NCBI GenBank assembly: GCA_965205545.1
Contig: OZ242170.1
Location: forward strand, 3,100,001 to 3,164,000
Length of the DNA: 64,000 nucleotides
Direction: 5' to 3'
Source: Bin55 sp965205545
GTDB taxonomy: Bacteria > Pseudomonadota > Gammaproteobacteria > Pseudomonadales > Azotimanducaceae
In this document: positions 17,983 to 27,648 of the stretch, piece by piece
How positions within the stretch are numbered: position 1 is the stretch's first letter
How the letters are laid out: the number at the start of each line of letters is the position of its first letter
Translations under genes and position numbers: made by a program
The notes under the pieces: generated by a model
The model's database searches: none
The model's input: only the letters and a program-made list of their open reading frames with translations
What the model was told of the DNA's origin: nothing

Positions 17983-19854
17983 CTACCACCATTGAAAAGT
18001 ACTGGCGTCCCCTTCCTCAATCAGTTGACGGTCGTCTTCGTTTAGAAACTTTTTTGCCTCTTCTATCTGTTCGTCGGTAAGGACCTTTTGCCATTCGCGG
18101 TTGGAGAGCACAATTGCCATTGCCGCTTTCGACTTGAGCTCTTGGGTGGAAAGACGGTCCATGGAATTGAGAAGTCCTTCAGAATCTGCTCTTGCCCAAG
18201 CTGCAGCTATTGGCTGAAAGACAGTGGACGTTTCGGCATCGGGCACCTGCTGAAGCAATTCAAGTGTCTGATCAATATTGTTGCTTCGTGCCAGTGCGCT
18301 ACCCACCCTTTGATATGCCTGCAACCTGGTCTGTCCCTTCCGTGTCTGAGGAAGGAATTCCAGGGCTTTTTCGACGTCTTCCATCGCCAATGCACTTACA
18401 ACACGCAACTCCATTCCCGTTTCGCCGTCCGCTATTGACTGTTCCAGTGCGATTTCCATGGCTAGCGCTGGATCAACCGGCGCAAGCCTACCAATGATTG
18501 ACTCAAGCAATTGAGGCTGAATATCTGAAATTGACGGTTCCGTCTGAATCCAATCCAGTGCAGCTCTTGCGTCTCCTCTTGCCCACGTAAACGCTACGCT
18601 CGTTGCAATTTGTGTCTTTTCGGGTCCTGCGTCCAGCTCGGATGCAAGCTCTGCAGCTTCGCTAGGAGAGGTCCATGCAATCCTCCCAATAGCGGCTCGT
18701 GTAGCTAGTGCACTAAGCCCTTCAGGTAACTCGCTCGTTCGCTTCAAGATCCCACGAGGTTCTGCATGAGCCCATGTACTAACAATTGAATCCTGTAATT
18801 GGTTCCGCAGTGTTGACTGGTCGACTTGCGAGGCCGCAGCCAGCGCGGCTCTTGGATCTGACCGAGCCCATCTATCCGCAACGCCCGTGAGTGTCAGGTT
18901 GTAAAGATCGTCCTCAATAGTCAATGCATACTCAAATGCCGTAGATGGATCGTTTTCGGCTACGAAATTGAGCACATATCGAACTACTTGCACCTTGGTC
19001 TGAGAGTTTGTTAGCGAGGAAACAAGCTGATCCATGACCTCAAAACCGCTCTGCTCAATCCAAGAAATAGCAACTCGAGAAATATTCCACGAGTGTTGCG
19101 CGTCGTCTTGCAGACTGGATACGAGTCCGCTCCAATTTCTTGCCGGATTTTCAATAGCTTTGTTGACTTCAAGCTGTCTGATGAGTGCAACCGCTATCTG
19201 TTCATCGCCAAGATCTCGAGCGATCTCACGAAGATTCTCTTCAGGAAGATCGATTCGTTCTTGCAGAATCGCTTCAGCAGCCGACCTCCTAGTACTCTGA
19301 TCCAATGATTTAGCACTTGAAATGGCTTTGTTCAAATTGGAATTTGCCCACTCTCGATACACGATGGGCACGAATTGTGCGGACAAGAATGGTTCACGTT
19401 TGTCTAACTTGATGGCGTGGGTTTGTGCTCGAGTTGGATTGATCTGAGCCAGTCTCTGGATGATTGCAGTCTGTAGTTCGCGACTGCTAGAACGGCTAGG
19501 TAGGCTCAAGGATTGGGACAGCAATTCCATTGTGCCCTCTTCATCGTTGTTGGCTACCAGGTCTCGCAGCGCTAAGCTCCGATCAAACGGGCTTTTGATT
19601 TGTTCGATGTCACTTAGACTTGTGGGTGTCGCGCTAGAACTTTGGTCTAGATCCCTTGCTAGGTTGGACGCCTGGTGATCTTGGATATGGGAAGTGTCGG
19701 TGCTTTTGGGAATTTCGGTGATGTCTTTCTGGAGCGGGTTACTCTCGTTTGGCGCTAGTAGGAACCAATACACCGCACAGGAGAATCCGATGCCAAGCAG
19801 AAAAGTGAAAGCTGGCAACGCATAGCGGTTCATTCGCGATGTGGAAGATTTCAT
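17983..19854 (-). CDS. Membrane-anchored alpha-solenoid repeat protein, paralogue B
   Basis: A 623-aa paralogue of A with the same plan. It has an N-terminal anchor at ~12-33 (LPAFTFLLGIGFSCAVYWFL), a Ser/Asp-rich linker, then helical repeats to the end. The shared blocks are FDRSLALRDLV, RLAQINPTRAQTHAI, LREIARDLGDEQIAV, WARSDPRAALAAA and VLTDEQIEEAKKFLNEDD. A and B share the YW(L/F)L(V/L)AP anchor end and MKS start, so they look like the most recent duplicates of the cluster. It ends in TFQWW. Function is unknown; a periplasmic scaffold tethered to the inner membrane is the reading I favour. Confidence 0.8.
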   Translation of the reverse strand: MKSSTSRMNRYALPAFTFLLGIGFSCAVYWFLLAPNESNPLQKDITEIPKSTDTSHIQDHQASNLARDLDQSSSATPTSLSDIEQIKSPFDRSLALRDLVANNDEEGTMELLSQSLSLPSRSSSRELQTAIIQRLAQINPTRAQTHAIKLDKREPFLSAQFVPIVYREWANSNLNKAISSAKSLDQSTRRSAAEAILQERIDLPEENLREIARDLGDEQIAVALIRQLEVNKAIENPARNWSGLVSSLQDDAQHSWNISRVAISWIEQSGFEVMDQLVSSLTNSQTKVQVVRYVLNFVAENDPSTAFEYALTIEDDLYNLTLTGVADRWARSDPRAALAAASQVDQSTLRNQLQDSIVSTWAHAEPRGILKRTSELPEGLSALATRAAIGRIAWTSPSEAAELASELDAGPEKTQIATSVAFTWARGDARAALDWIQTEPSISDIQPQLLESIIGRLAPVDPALAMEIALEQSIADGETGMELRVVSALAMEDVEKALEFLPQTRKGQTRLQAYQRVGSALARSNNIDQTLELLQQVPDAETSTVFQPIAAAWARADSEGLLNSMDRLSTQELKSKAAMAIVLSNREWQKVLTDEQIEEAKKFLNEDDRQLIEEGDASTFQWW

Positions 19855-19993
19855 GAAATTGCTATCGGGAAGTGCCTCGTAAAGGGTATGCGATCAGGTT
19901 TGTGAACTCAACTCAGCAACGTCTGGAAATCGGCTAGACCGTACAGCTTTCCCTGTACCAAACACTCGAACCAAATCCGTGGAGTTCGTCTCA

Positions 19994-20280
19994 TTATTCT
20001 CTTTGTATAAATTTCTTGGCGTGTTCGACTTAATCATCCGTAAGAACACGGTGCCACGCATTGGAGTCGACAGAGGGTCTCACAGCACGTCATCGAACTC
20101 GGATTGAGGAGCTTCTCGATGTCGCTCAGTGGATCAAACGGGGTCGTGACACAACCACGAATTGGTGACAGTCTCGTCGTAGCGAACTCGCTCGTTCTCA
20201 GGCAACTGATTTGCCAAATCTAACGCTCTACGAGCCTTACCATTCTTGAACGCAGTTCATCGTAGCAACGACTACATTTG
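19994..20280 (-). pseudogene. Decayed 3' remnant of a further solenoid-family gene
   Basis: The 474-base gap between paralogues B and C holds broken family sequence on the minus strand. One frame (20240 to ~20127) reads ALDLANQLPENERVRYDE and then SWLCHDPV before a TGA; this aligns with the C-terminal ALNLAQQLSESDR...STWARSDP region of paralogue A. After a frame change comes DPLSDIEKLLNPSS. Then SNAWHRVLTDD, a TAA, and VEHAKKF match the family C-terminus (REWQKVLTDEQIEEAKKF in B). The TAA sits where the family has Gln, consistent with a CAA-to-TAA change. Sequence further 5' is too degraded to read. At least seven copies have therefore existed in the window. Confidence 0.75.
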
Positions 20281-20328
20281 CACCTGCGATACGGATGTGC
20301 AATCGGGTTAGTGATTGCCGAGTGGCTA

Positions 20329-22218
20329 CTATTGCCTCGCAGCGGGAGCGGGCAATACGAACCCTTGCTCGACTCCCAATCGGTACCCGAGAGTTCTTCC
20401 TGCGTCACCTTTGTCTACGGTCTCAGCATCTTCACTGGTAAGAAAGGTCTTAGCTCGGTCAATTTGATCCTGTGAAAGAATCTTTTGCCAACTGTTCCAA
20501 GTTATTAGCGTGAGAGCGGCACTGGATTTGACTTCAGCCGTGGGCAACTGGTCGATGTTGTCGTACAAGTCCTGCGCATCGTTGGACGCCCAAGTGCTAA
20601 CGAGATTGCCAAAATATCGTTCTCGGTCTGACTCCTGCAAGTTGGACGCAAGTTTGAGTGCACTGTCAGTCTGACCAGCACGCACCAATGCTCCTCCGAC
20701 CGAGATGTGAGCCCATAGGCTCGTCTGTCCGTCGCGCACCCGAGGAAGCATTGAAAGAGCCTTTTGAGGGTCCACGCCCGCGATATAACTCAGCACCGTG
20801 TACTCCAATCCTGAACCGTTACTGCCTACTGGTTGGTTCAAAGCGACTTGCATCGCGAATTCCGGATCGTCACGTGCAAGGCGACCCAAGACAAGCGGAA
20901 GCAGCTGCCCCCGCAATTCCTTGAGATCGCCGTTGTTCAATACCCAGTCCAACGCAGCGTTGACATCAGTTCTAACCCAATTGGAAACTATGGTGTATGC
21001 GACGGAATAGCGGCTTGTGGGGTCGTCCATTCCTGCCATGAGTTGGGCAGCTTGTTCGGGGGATGTACGGGCTATCGCCATGATCGCTTGACTCTGTGCC
21101 ATAGCTCGGGATGTCTCGGGAATTCGATCAAGATTCTCTAGTATGAAGTGTGGATCGCTGCTGGCCCAAACTTGAACAATCGACCACTCTAAGTTACGGC
21201 GAACCAAACCGGCTTCAATCGTTTGTGCCGCATTGAGAGCCGTCTCGGGGTCTAGGCTTGCCCAAGCTCTTGCAACCACTAGCAAAAGGTTGTTTCCATC
21301 GTCGTCCATGCCTCTCACGTAGTCAAAAGCTCCCTGCGGGTCCGATTGCACTATGCGATTGACAATGGCGGTAAGTATTGACTGTCGAGTCTGCCAGTCC
21401 ACTAGGGATCGGTTGATCTCTTCCAGCACGCTCAGTCCACTCTTATCAAACCATGCTTCTGCAACTTGGATAAGCAAACCAGTCTGTGATGCATTGCCAA
21501 TGTCGTCGTTGACTAGCGCGTTCCACGCTTGCTCCGGACTCTCCATGGACTCTGCCAGATTGGACTGTGCGATTAGTTCGATGGCAAGCTGTTCGTTTCC
21601 GACTCTACGTGCAATTTCTTGGCGTAGGTCTTCCGAAAGGTCATCTCTGGCTTGGAGGATGGCTCGAAGTGCTGCGTGCTTTCGAAATCCTTCCAGGGAC
21701 GTGGCATGAGCAATAGCGCCATCCAAGTCGTTTAACGCCCATTCTGAGAAAGTGGTTGAGATCAGGGCGTCGCGCTCAAATCTAGGCATTGTGGCTATAT
21801 GAGTTAGCGCAGCTTTGGGATTTAGAGAAGCGAATCGTTGGAAAATGGCGTTCTGAGTGCTACGTCGCTGACTGTACTGTTCGATTTCCTTTGATTGCTT
21901 AATCAATTTGACCAATTGCTGTTCGTCTGCATCAGCAAGGAGATTGTGCAACGCCACGGAGCGATCGAATCCACGGTCAAAAGCTGTTAGATCGCTTAGA
22001 AATTCAACCTGAGTCTGTACGCTGCGTGATTGGTTGAGAGTATCTGGCTCTTCGTGGTTGAGCGAGCTGGAGACTGCTGCGTCTTCAAGGCTCTGCTGGT
22101 TACTATTGCTACATCCAGTCAATGCAACAAGGACGGCGGTAAGTGCTCCTAGTCCCAATAGTGAATTGAGCAATGTATTACAGGGTACCTTACGGTTCTG
22201 CCTCTTGGAATGTTCCAT
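20329..22218 (-). CDS. Alpha-solenoid repeat lipoprotein, paralogue C
   Basis: A 629-aa family member whose N-terminus is a lipoprotein signal instead of a plain anchor. A basic start is followed by a hydrophobic stretch and the lipobox LTGC with Cys at ~36. The next residue is Ser, which by the usual +2 rule favours outer-membrane sorting. The mature part carries the family blocks FDRGFDRSVALHNLLADADE, QRFASLNPKAALTHI, LRQEIARRVGNEQLAI, WASLDPETALNAA and ILSQDQIDRAKTFLTSEDA. It ends with an extra ~20-residue tail rich in Ala and Pro. If the lipobox is used, this copy sits on the opposite face of the periplasm from paralogues A, B and D. Confidence 0.82.
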   Translation of the reverse strand: MEHSKRQNRKVPCNTLLNSLLGLGALTAVLVALTGCSNSNQQSLEDAAVSSSLNHEEPDTLNQSRSVQTQVEFLSDLTAFDRGFDRSVALHNLLADADEQQLVKLIKQSKEIEQYSQRRSTQNAIFQRFASLNPKAALTHIATMPRFERDALISTTFSEWALNDLDGAIAHATSLEGFRKHAALRAILQARDDLSEDLRQEIARRVGNEQLAIELIAQSNLAESMESPEQAWNALVNDDIGNASQTGLLIQVAEAWFDKSGLSVLEEINRSLVDWQTRQSILTAIVNRIVQSDPQGAFDYVRGMDDDGNNLLLVVARAWASLDPETALNAAQTIEAGLVRRNLEWSIVQVWASSDPHFILENLDRIPETSRAMAQSQAIMAIARTSPEQAAQLMAGMDDPTSRYSVAYTIVSNWVRTDVNAALDWVLNNGDLKELRGQLLPLVLGRLARDDPEFAMQVALNQPVGSNGSGLEYTVLSYIAGVDPQKALSMLPRVRDGQTSLWAHISVGGALVRAGQTDSALKLASNLQESDRERYFGNLVSTWASNDAQDLYDNIDQLPTAEVKSSAALTLITWNSWQKILSQDQIDRAKTFLTSEDAETVDKGDAGRTLGYRLGVEQGFVLPAPAARQ

Positions 22219-22299
22219 CTTGGTTAGTCTGTTTGCTGGCTGGGAGTATGGTATTTTCTGGTCAACATTGGGTCAAGCATTGCTCGATCCGATTGGGAA

Positions 22300-24185
22300 C
22301 TAGCGCCGACGAAGCGATGTAGAACCTCCCCCCGAGTTTCGTTGCCAGCCGCCTCTTGCTCTTGAACGTTCCAGCGAGCGTGCGTCTTGCTCTGTCAGAA
22401 ATGAACGGGCATAGTCCAAGTCCTCTTCGGTTAAGTCCCGCTGCCAGCGACTATTCCATACAAGAGACATCGCCGCACGCGACTTGATCTCGGGCGAGGG
22501 AAGTCTATTCATGGATGCGAGCAAGTCCTGGGGATCACGACGTCCCCATGCGTTTACGACAGATTGGTAGTAAAAGGATTGTTCTCTGTTTGACAGACTA
22601 CCAGCCAGTTTAAGCGCTTTGTCGATGTCACCGCTTCTCGCCAATGCACTACCGACGGAAGCGTACGCGGCCGACTTGGTTTGGCCATCTCGAACCTGTG
22701 AGAGCATTTCGATTGCTTGTTGGATATCGAAGTTTGCCAACCGCGCGATGACAATTGATTCCAGTCCGCGCTGATCGTCGCTGATTGGTTGTTGCAACGC
22801 GGTCTCCATTGCAAGTTGAGGGTCAACTGAAGTCAGTTCATTCAGTACAACTTCAAGCAGTCTGTTCTGCATTCCTTGCACATCAGGACTATCCAATACC
22901 CACTCTAACGCGCCGTAGACATCCTGGCTAGCCCAACTTGACGCAATTGAGCGCGCAACATCCCATCGAGTGTTGTTGCCGGTCACATAGGACATAAGCC
23001 TAGAGGCTTCTTCTGGTGAAGATCGAGCCAAAGCAATAATCGCCGTTCGCGTTCCCATGTTTCTCGATTCCTCGGGAAACAAATCGATGGCTTCGAGAAC
23101 TGCATGTGGGTCGCTGTACGCCCAACGATTGACGATCGACTCCAAGAGTGTTCGCCGTAGTCTCTCGGACTCAACGTTGACAACCGCGTCAAGAGCTGCG
23201 TGTGGATCCGACGCCACCCAGGCCTGGACTAGCGTAGTAGCAATGAAATTGTTGCGATCTTGGTCGTAATTCAAGACTTGATTGAACAGGCCTTCCGGAT
23301 CGGATTGCGCCAGACGATGAATGACGGAACCGAGGACTGCGATGCGTGATTGCCAATTGGAGAGAGATTCGTTGATCTCTTGCAAAGCACTAAAACCGCT
23401 TTGTTCCACCCACGTTTGGGCAACTTCGACAAGTCTTGCGATTTGAGCGATGTCGTCATGGTCGTCGTTGACCAGCGTGTTCCACGCAGCCTGAGGGTTG
23501 TCTACAGAGTCGGACATTTGGGATTGCGTAAGAAAGTCTATTGCGTACTGTTCGTTCCCGATATCGCGAGCGATGCCCAGTCTTAGGTCTTCCGACAGGT
23601 CGTCTCGCGACTGCAGAATGCCATTCAGAGCCGCAAGTTTGGTCGATCCCTCGAGCTGTACTGCTTTGGCGACAGCTTTGTCCAAATCCAGTTGTGACCA
23701 TTCGCTAAAGATCACGCTTACCAAGGGGCCATGTCGATTGCCGGGCATTTCTTCAACTTCGACCAGTGCGCTAGCCGGGTCGATTGTCGTATAGCGCTGG
23801 AAGATTGCTTCCTGAATACTGTGCTGGCGGCTATTTGGAGTGATTTCCTTAGATTTTTCAATTAAGAGCTGTAGATCCCTTTGGTTTGTGTCGTTCAAAA
23901 TGTCGTGCAGCGCCACTGAACGAGCAAAATCACTCGTTAGTTGCGCCACGTCGTACAGATTGCGCACCGAGTCCTGAGTTCTGCCGCTGCCGGACACGGG
24001 AAATGTTTCGCGAATTTGGTGCTCAACGCTCGATTCGGCAACGATCCCCCATCTGCCAACGGGTCGCTAGACTGGGTGGGCGAATCACCAGCAAGCAACA
24101 CCGCCCCAAAAATCGCCGCCGTTACTACAACTCCGGCAAGAAAAGCAATTGCTGATCCAGGAATTTTCTTGTATGACAATTTCAT
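22300..24185 (-). CDS. Alpha-solenoid repeat protein, paralogue D, interrupted by an apparent frameshift
   Basis: Two frames together make one family member. From the ATG at 24185 an anchor (IAFLAGVVVTAAIFGAVLLAG) and a linker run to ADGG. A different frame then continues with ESSVEHQIRE, VRNLYDVAQ and FARSVALHDIL to the end at 22300. The switch falls at a run of five G on the coding strand (24046-24050). Adding one G rejoins the frames without a stop and gives 628 aa, almost exactly the length of A, B and C. A sequencing or assembly error in the homopolymer, or a recent one-base deletion, are the simplest explanations. An internal start at 23997 would leave 565 aa with no signal or anchor. 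The tail is Arg/Gly/Ser-rich. Confidence 0.78.
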
Positions 24186-24756
24186 GTGATTCCCTGTTCA
24201 AGCGGGGCATCTATCATCGATGCCTAATCATACAGCCAATGCGAGGAAGGTCAATGCGCGAACTGCATGTGGGCGGCAATAGTTCAATTCGACATCCCTA
24301 TGCGAATCCAACTGGTCGATTTCGTTAGCAAAAGATTCTGTCATTCCACGTGTTTCACTTGAATTCGAGCTGTCGACAACCACACTATTGATTACGTACT
24401 GTCGCTTCTAAACCGTCGAATGTTTCATCCAAGAACGCAATTCAAAATGGGATGTGGAACAGTCAGATTCCGTCTGGTTACTAAATCGGACTAAGTGCAA
24501 TTGGCGAAGAGCAGCAACACTAACGTTGTGGTTTGAATCTGCGTTCCTTCTTCGGAGTCGTTCAACTCAATGGCGATACAAGTGTTAGCCGCGAGAAGGG
24601 TAGACATTTGCAAGCCAATTGTGGCGGATGTGGCACAATTCTTTATTCCAAATTTGTTGCACAACTGATCTTCAAGAATCGACAGAAGCTGCTTCACCAA
24701 CCGGCTTTCTTGGCAAAGCGATTGTTCCCAAGACCCAACGAAATCTAACTCTTTCC
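24186..24756. other. Intergenic gap between divergent solenoid cluster and PhyH-type gene
   Basis: This 571-base gap separates the minus-strand solenoid cluster from the plus-strand dioxygenase. I see no convincing gene, tRNA, repeat or paralogue remnant. It should contain the promoter of paralogue D and that of the dioxygenase, but I could not pick out a hexamer pair worth naming. An in-frame upstream ATG at 24619 would extend the dioxygenase by 46 residues, but they look non-coding. Confidence 0.5.
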
Positions 24757-25908
24757 ATGCAAGAAGACATTACCTCAACGGCGTCAGGTGAGTTGCCTAC
24801 CGTAGGCGACGCAGAAGAAACGATTAGGCGATTGCGCTCAGAAAACGCTATGTTGCGAGAGGACTTACGCAATTTCAAGGAAGAACAAGACGCTGCGGAT
24901 CGTCATAGCGCGTGGAAAACTGCTACGCAAGATGGGATCACATACTCGGACGGGCACTCGCCAACTAGTGCCATTGGCGCTGGCAAATTGCTAAAGCAAC
25001 TCGCAGGAATTTCGAAAGAGCGAATGAAGGCAGGGCGCATTCGCAACAGCTCGGACATCGACTACTTACCTCGTCCATCGGACGATGAAGCACAGCTTGA
25101 GGCAAACTTTGTTCGTTGGGGCTACTGTGTTGTGAAGGATGCACTAACGGAAGAGCAGATTCAGCTTCAGCTAGACCGTCTACTTGACCAGGCTGAAGCA
25201 GAGCGCCACGCCAACAACGCAATCATGACAAGCCGCAACGAAAGGGCGCAGCTTGTCAACAATCTTGTGCTCAAAGGTGCTGTGTTTAGAGAACTTGTGG
25301 AGTTTAAGCCCACCGCAGCGCAACGCGGACCGCTTGTCGACCGCTTGCTGACCAAGATTATGGGCGAGGGCTTTGGACTTGGGTGCGCACATGGTTCGAT
25401 CGTGCATCAAGGTGGTGGTTTGCAGGAATTGCACATTGATCAAGGCTTGATGCCGCTTCCCTATCCGCCGTTCCCGTTTGGCTCCTTGATCATTTGGTGC
25501 TTTAGCGACTTTGATCTAGAAAACGGGGCAACCTATGTAGTTCCGGGGTCGCATCGTACTTCCGATGGACGAACCATTTTCGGCTTGGGAGCCAACCTGG
25601 TTGAGTTGGTGGATGGTGAGCCTGGATTGGTTGCCATTTGCGCCCCCGCCGGAAGTTGCATTATTACTGACACCCGTGTGCTACATTGCGGCGGGCGACG
25701 AACCGCGACGGGTACAAGGTACGGCATGCGGTGCCACTACAATCGGCACTTCATTCGTGCGTTGCATGAACAATCTAGCGCTAATCTTCATGTTCCCGAC
25801 GACATCTACGAGCTCTTGTCAGATCGTCTCAAGCACATGATGGGCATAGCTCACTACAATCCAAATCCAATGGGCGAGCTCTCCTGTCGCAACGCAGGGG
25901 ACGATTGA
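24757..25908 (+). CDS. Phytanoyl-CoA dioxygenase (PhyH) family protein
   Basis: A 383-aa predicted Fe(II)/2-oxoglutarate dioxygenase. The HxD iron-binding pair is visible in ELHIDQG (~residue 225) and the distal His in TRVLHCGGRR (~residue 310). The Arg in GTRYGMRCHYN is placed to bind 2-oxoglutarate, and GATYVVPGSHR is typical of PhyH proteins. The first ~60 residues are charged and likely coiled coil (ETIRRLRSENAMLREDLRNF), which is not part of the core fold. I chose ATG 24757 because the coiled coil begins right after it. The substrate is unknown; relatives act on lipids, secondary metabolites or ectoine. It stands alone, convergent with hemH. Confidence 0.8.
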   Translation: MQEDITSTASGELPTVGDAEETIRRLRSENAMLREDLRNFKEEQDAADRHSAWKTATQDGITYSDGHSPTSAIGAGKLLKQLAGISKERMKAGRIRNSSDIDYLPRPSDDEAQLEANFVRWGYCVVKDALTEEQIQLQLDRLLDQAEAERHANNAIMTSRNERAQLVNNLVLKGAVFRELVEFKPTAAQRGPLVDRLLTKIMGEGFGLGCAHGSIVHQGGGLQELHIDQGLMPLPYPPFPFGSLIIWCFSDFDLENGATYVVPGSHRTSDGRTIFGLGANLVELVDGEPGLVAICAPAGSCIITDTRVLHCGGRRTATGTRYGMRCHYNRHFIRALHEQSSANLHVPDDIYELLSDRLKHMMGIAHYNPNPMGELSCRNAGDD

Positions 25909-25952
25909 GATGTCGTGTTGCAGACATGCAGATATTTGGGCCATTTGGCGGT

Positions 25953-26963
25953 CTAGGCACTCAAACTAGGGGAATTGGCCTCCGCCTCGTTACGCACAAG
26001 CAGCGAGAGGAATTCAATCCAATCGGGATCGGAGTTTAGACAGGGGATGAGCTGCAATTTCTCACCTCCCAGGGACTCGAACTGTTGTCTTGCTTGAATG
26101 CCAATTTCCTCTAAGGTTTCCAAATTGTCCACGGTGAATGCCGGACACGCTACTGCAACTCGTCGGATCCCCTTTTTGGCAATGGATGCGATAGTTTCTA
26201 TGGTGGATGGTTCCAACCACGCTAGGCGGCCCAGACGAGACTGAAATGCAACGGAGTAGGGCACTCCAAGTCTAGTGCCGACCGCTTTTGCGGACCAAAG
26301 GCATTGATGTCTATAGCAGGTCGTATGCGCTTGTGACTCTACTTCGCAACAATCGATCGCTGTTAAGCAGTGTTTTCCGGTCGGGTCTGCCTTTGTAATG
26401 TGCCTCAATGGCAGACTGTGAAAGCTGAGGACGACATGCTCAATGTCTTCGGCTAACTCTCTAACTATCTGTCGAGAAAGGATTTCTATATAACCATGTT
26501 GTTTGTAGAAGGGAGGAACTACTTTTAGTCTCACATTTTCAGCGAGTTCCCTCGCTTGCTTGACCATAGTAGTGCGGGTCGAGTCGGCATGATGCGGGTA
26601 GATGGGCAATAGAATTACCATTTCGCAGCCCTCAAGTGCTTCGAATGCAGATTTGAGAGATGGTTCTCCGTATCGCATGCCGACCACAGTCCGAAGTTCT
26701 GTCGCACGTTCCAATGAATTGGCAATGTCGCTAGTGAACTTGCGCAGGGGGCCGCCATCCCACTGCCATATCGCCTCATACGCTTTTGAGGAATTTCCGC
26801 TACGAAGCGGAGCAATTATGCCGCGAACTAGGATCTGGCGCAGTGGAGTTGGCAGATCAACGACATAGGGATCTGACAGGAATTCAGCGAGAAACTTGTG
26901 AACATCACGACGAGTAGGTGTTGCGGGCGACCCAAGGTTTGCAACTATGACACCTATTCCCAT
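25953..26963 (-). CDS. hemH: Ferrochelatase
   Basis: This 336-aa enzyme inserts Fe2+ into protoporphyrin IX, the last step of heme synthesis. The family start GIGVIVANLGSPATPTR, the active-site His in LSFHSLPLRH (~residue 186) and the Glu in CPAFTVDNLETLEEI near the C-terminus are all present. A Cys-rich stretch follows the His motif (KHCLTAIDCCE ... TCYRHQC). Similar clusters occur in some proteobacterial ferrochelatases and may hold an iron-sulfur cluster, but that cannot be settled here. Length is normal for the family. It is divergent from hisH, with about 64 bases between the starts. Confidence 0.94.
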   Translation of the reverse strand: MGIGVIVANLGSPATPTRRDVHKFLAEFLSDPYVVDLPTPLRQILVRGIIAPLRSGNSSKAYEAIWQWDGGPLRKFTSDIANSLERATELRTVVGMRYGEPSLKSAFEALEGCEMVILLPIYPHHADSTRTTMVKQARELAENVRLKVVPPFYKQHGYIEILSRQIVRELAEDIEHVVLSFHSLPLRHITKADPTGKHCLTAIDCCEVESQAHTTCYRHQCLWSAKAVGTRLGVPYSVAFQSRLGRLAWLEPSTIETIASIAKKGIRRVAVACPAFTVDNLETLEEIGIQARQQFESLGGEKLQLIPCLNSDPDWIEFLSLLVRNEAEANSPSLSA

Positions 26964-27027
26964 CGACCGTGGAACTCGCTTGTTCGGTTGAAACGGATAA
27001 TATCCGCAATTTTGCTGGACATCCCAA

Positions 27028-27648
27028 GTGTTGGCGATCGTTGACTATGATGCGGGCAATCTGCGCAGCGTCCAAAGAGCATGCGCGGAGGTCGGAGTTA
27101 CATCGACGGTCACTTCAATTCCCAACAGAATTCGCGATGCCGAGAGGGTGATTTTCCCCGGCGTTGGCGCTGCTGGGCCGGCAATGAGGAGTATCCAACA
27201 ATCTGGTATGGATTCGGCTCTTGTTGATGTATTCGATTCCGGTCGACCGCTACTGGGAATATGCATGGGTTTGCAAATTTGCCTCGACTACTCAGAAGAG
27301 AACGACACACCCACACTGGGAATTGTCCCCGGAAAAGTGCTCAGGTTCAAATTGAACGATCCTCAACTAAAGATTCCACACATGGGGTGGAACATCGTAA
27401 GAGTAGTGAGGGACCACCCGGTGATGCGAACCATTGGGGAATGCGGCGAGTTCTATTTTGTTCATGCCTACTATCCTCAGCCGATGCGTCCAGACCATGT
27501 GATTGCCCTATCGGTCTATGAAAGAGAATTCTGTTGTGCCGTAGCGTTCAAGAACTTTGTGGGGACACAGTTCCATCCGGAAAAAAGTGGTCGAGCAGGG
27601 CTTGAGCTGCTAGAGCGATTCGTAGAGTGGGACGGGCATCTTGCTTAG
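27028..27648 (+). CDS. hisH: Imidazole glycerol phosphate synthase, glutaminase subunit
   Basis: This 206-aa class I glutamine amidotransferase supplies ammonia to HisF in histidine synthesis. The oxyanion and nucleophile region LGICMGLQICL contains the catalytic Cys. The His/Glu pair is in GTQFHPEKSG, and the N-terminal VDYDAGNLRS and FPGVGAAGPAM are typical of HisH. Start is GTG 27028, with a TTG one codon later as alternative. The 3' end overlaps hisF by eight bases, implying translational coupling. No other histidine biosynthesis gene (hisG, D, C, B, A, I) lies in the window, so the pair is detached from any his operon. Confidence 0.92.
   Translation: MLAIVDYDAGNLRSVQRACAEVGVTSTVTSIPNRIRDAERVIFPGVGAAGPAMRSIQQSGMDSALVDVFDSGRPLLGICMGLQICLDYSEENDTPTLGIVPGKVLRFKLNDPQLKIPHMGWNIVRVVRDHPVMRTIGECGEFYFVHAYYPQPMRPDHVIALSVYEREFCCAVAFKNFVGTQFHPEKSGRAGLELLERFVEWDGHLA

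Noticed and set aside
19941..19958. GTACAG-CTTTCC-CTGTAC inverted repeat before paralogue B
   Set aside because: Six-base arms are expected by chance at this scale, and it has no consistent position relative to the other paralogues.
22300..23997. Paralogue D as a native 565-aa protein starting at a GTG (23997)
   Set aside because: It would lack any signal or anchor, while an in-phase anchor lies one frame away directly upstream and the repaired length equals the neighbours'.
15850..24185. Solenoid cluster read as tandem repeats from an assembly duplication
   Set aside because: The copies are clearly diverged in sequence and have different N-termini, so they are real, old duplicates.
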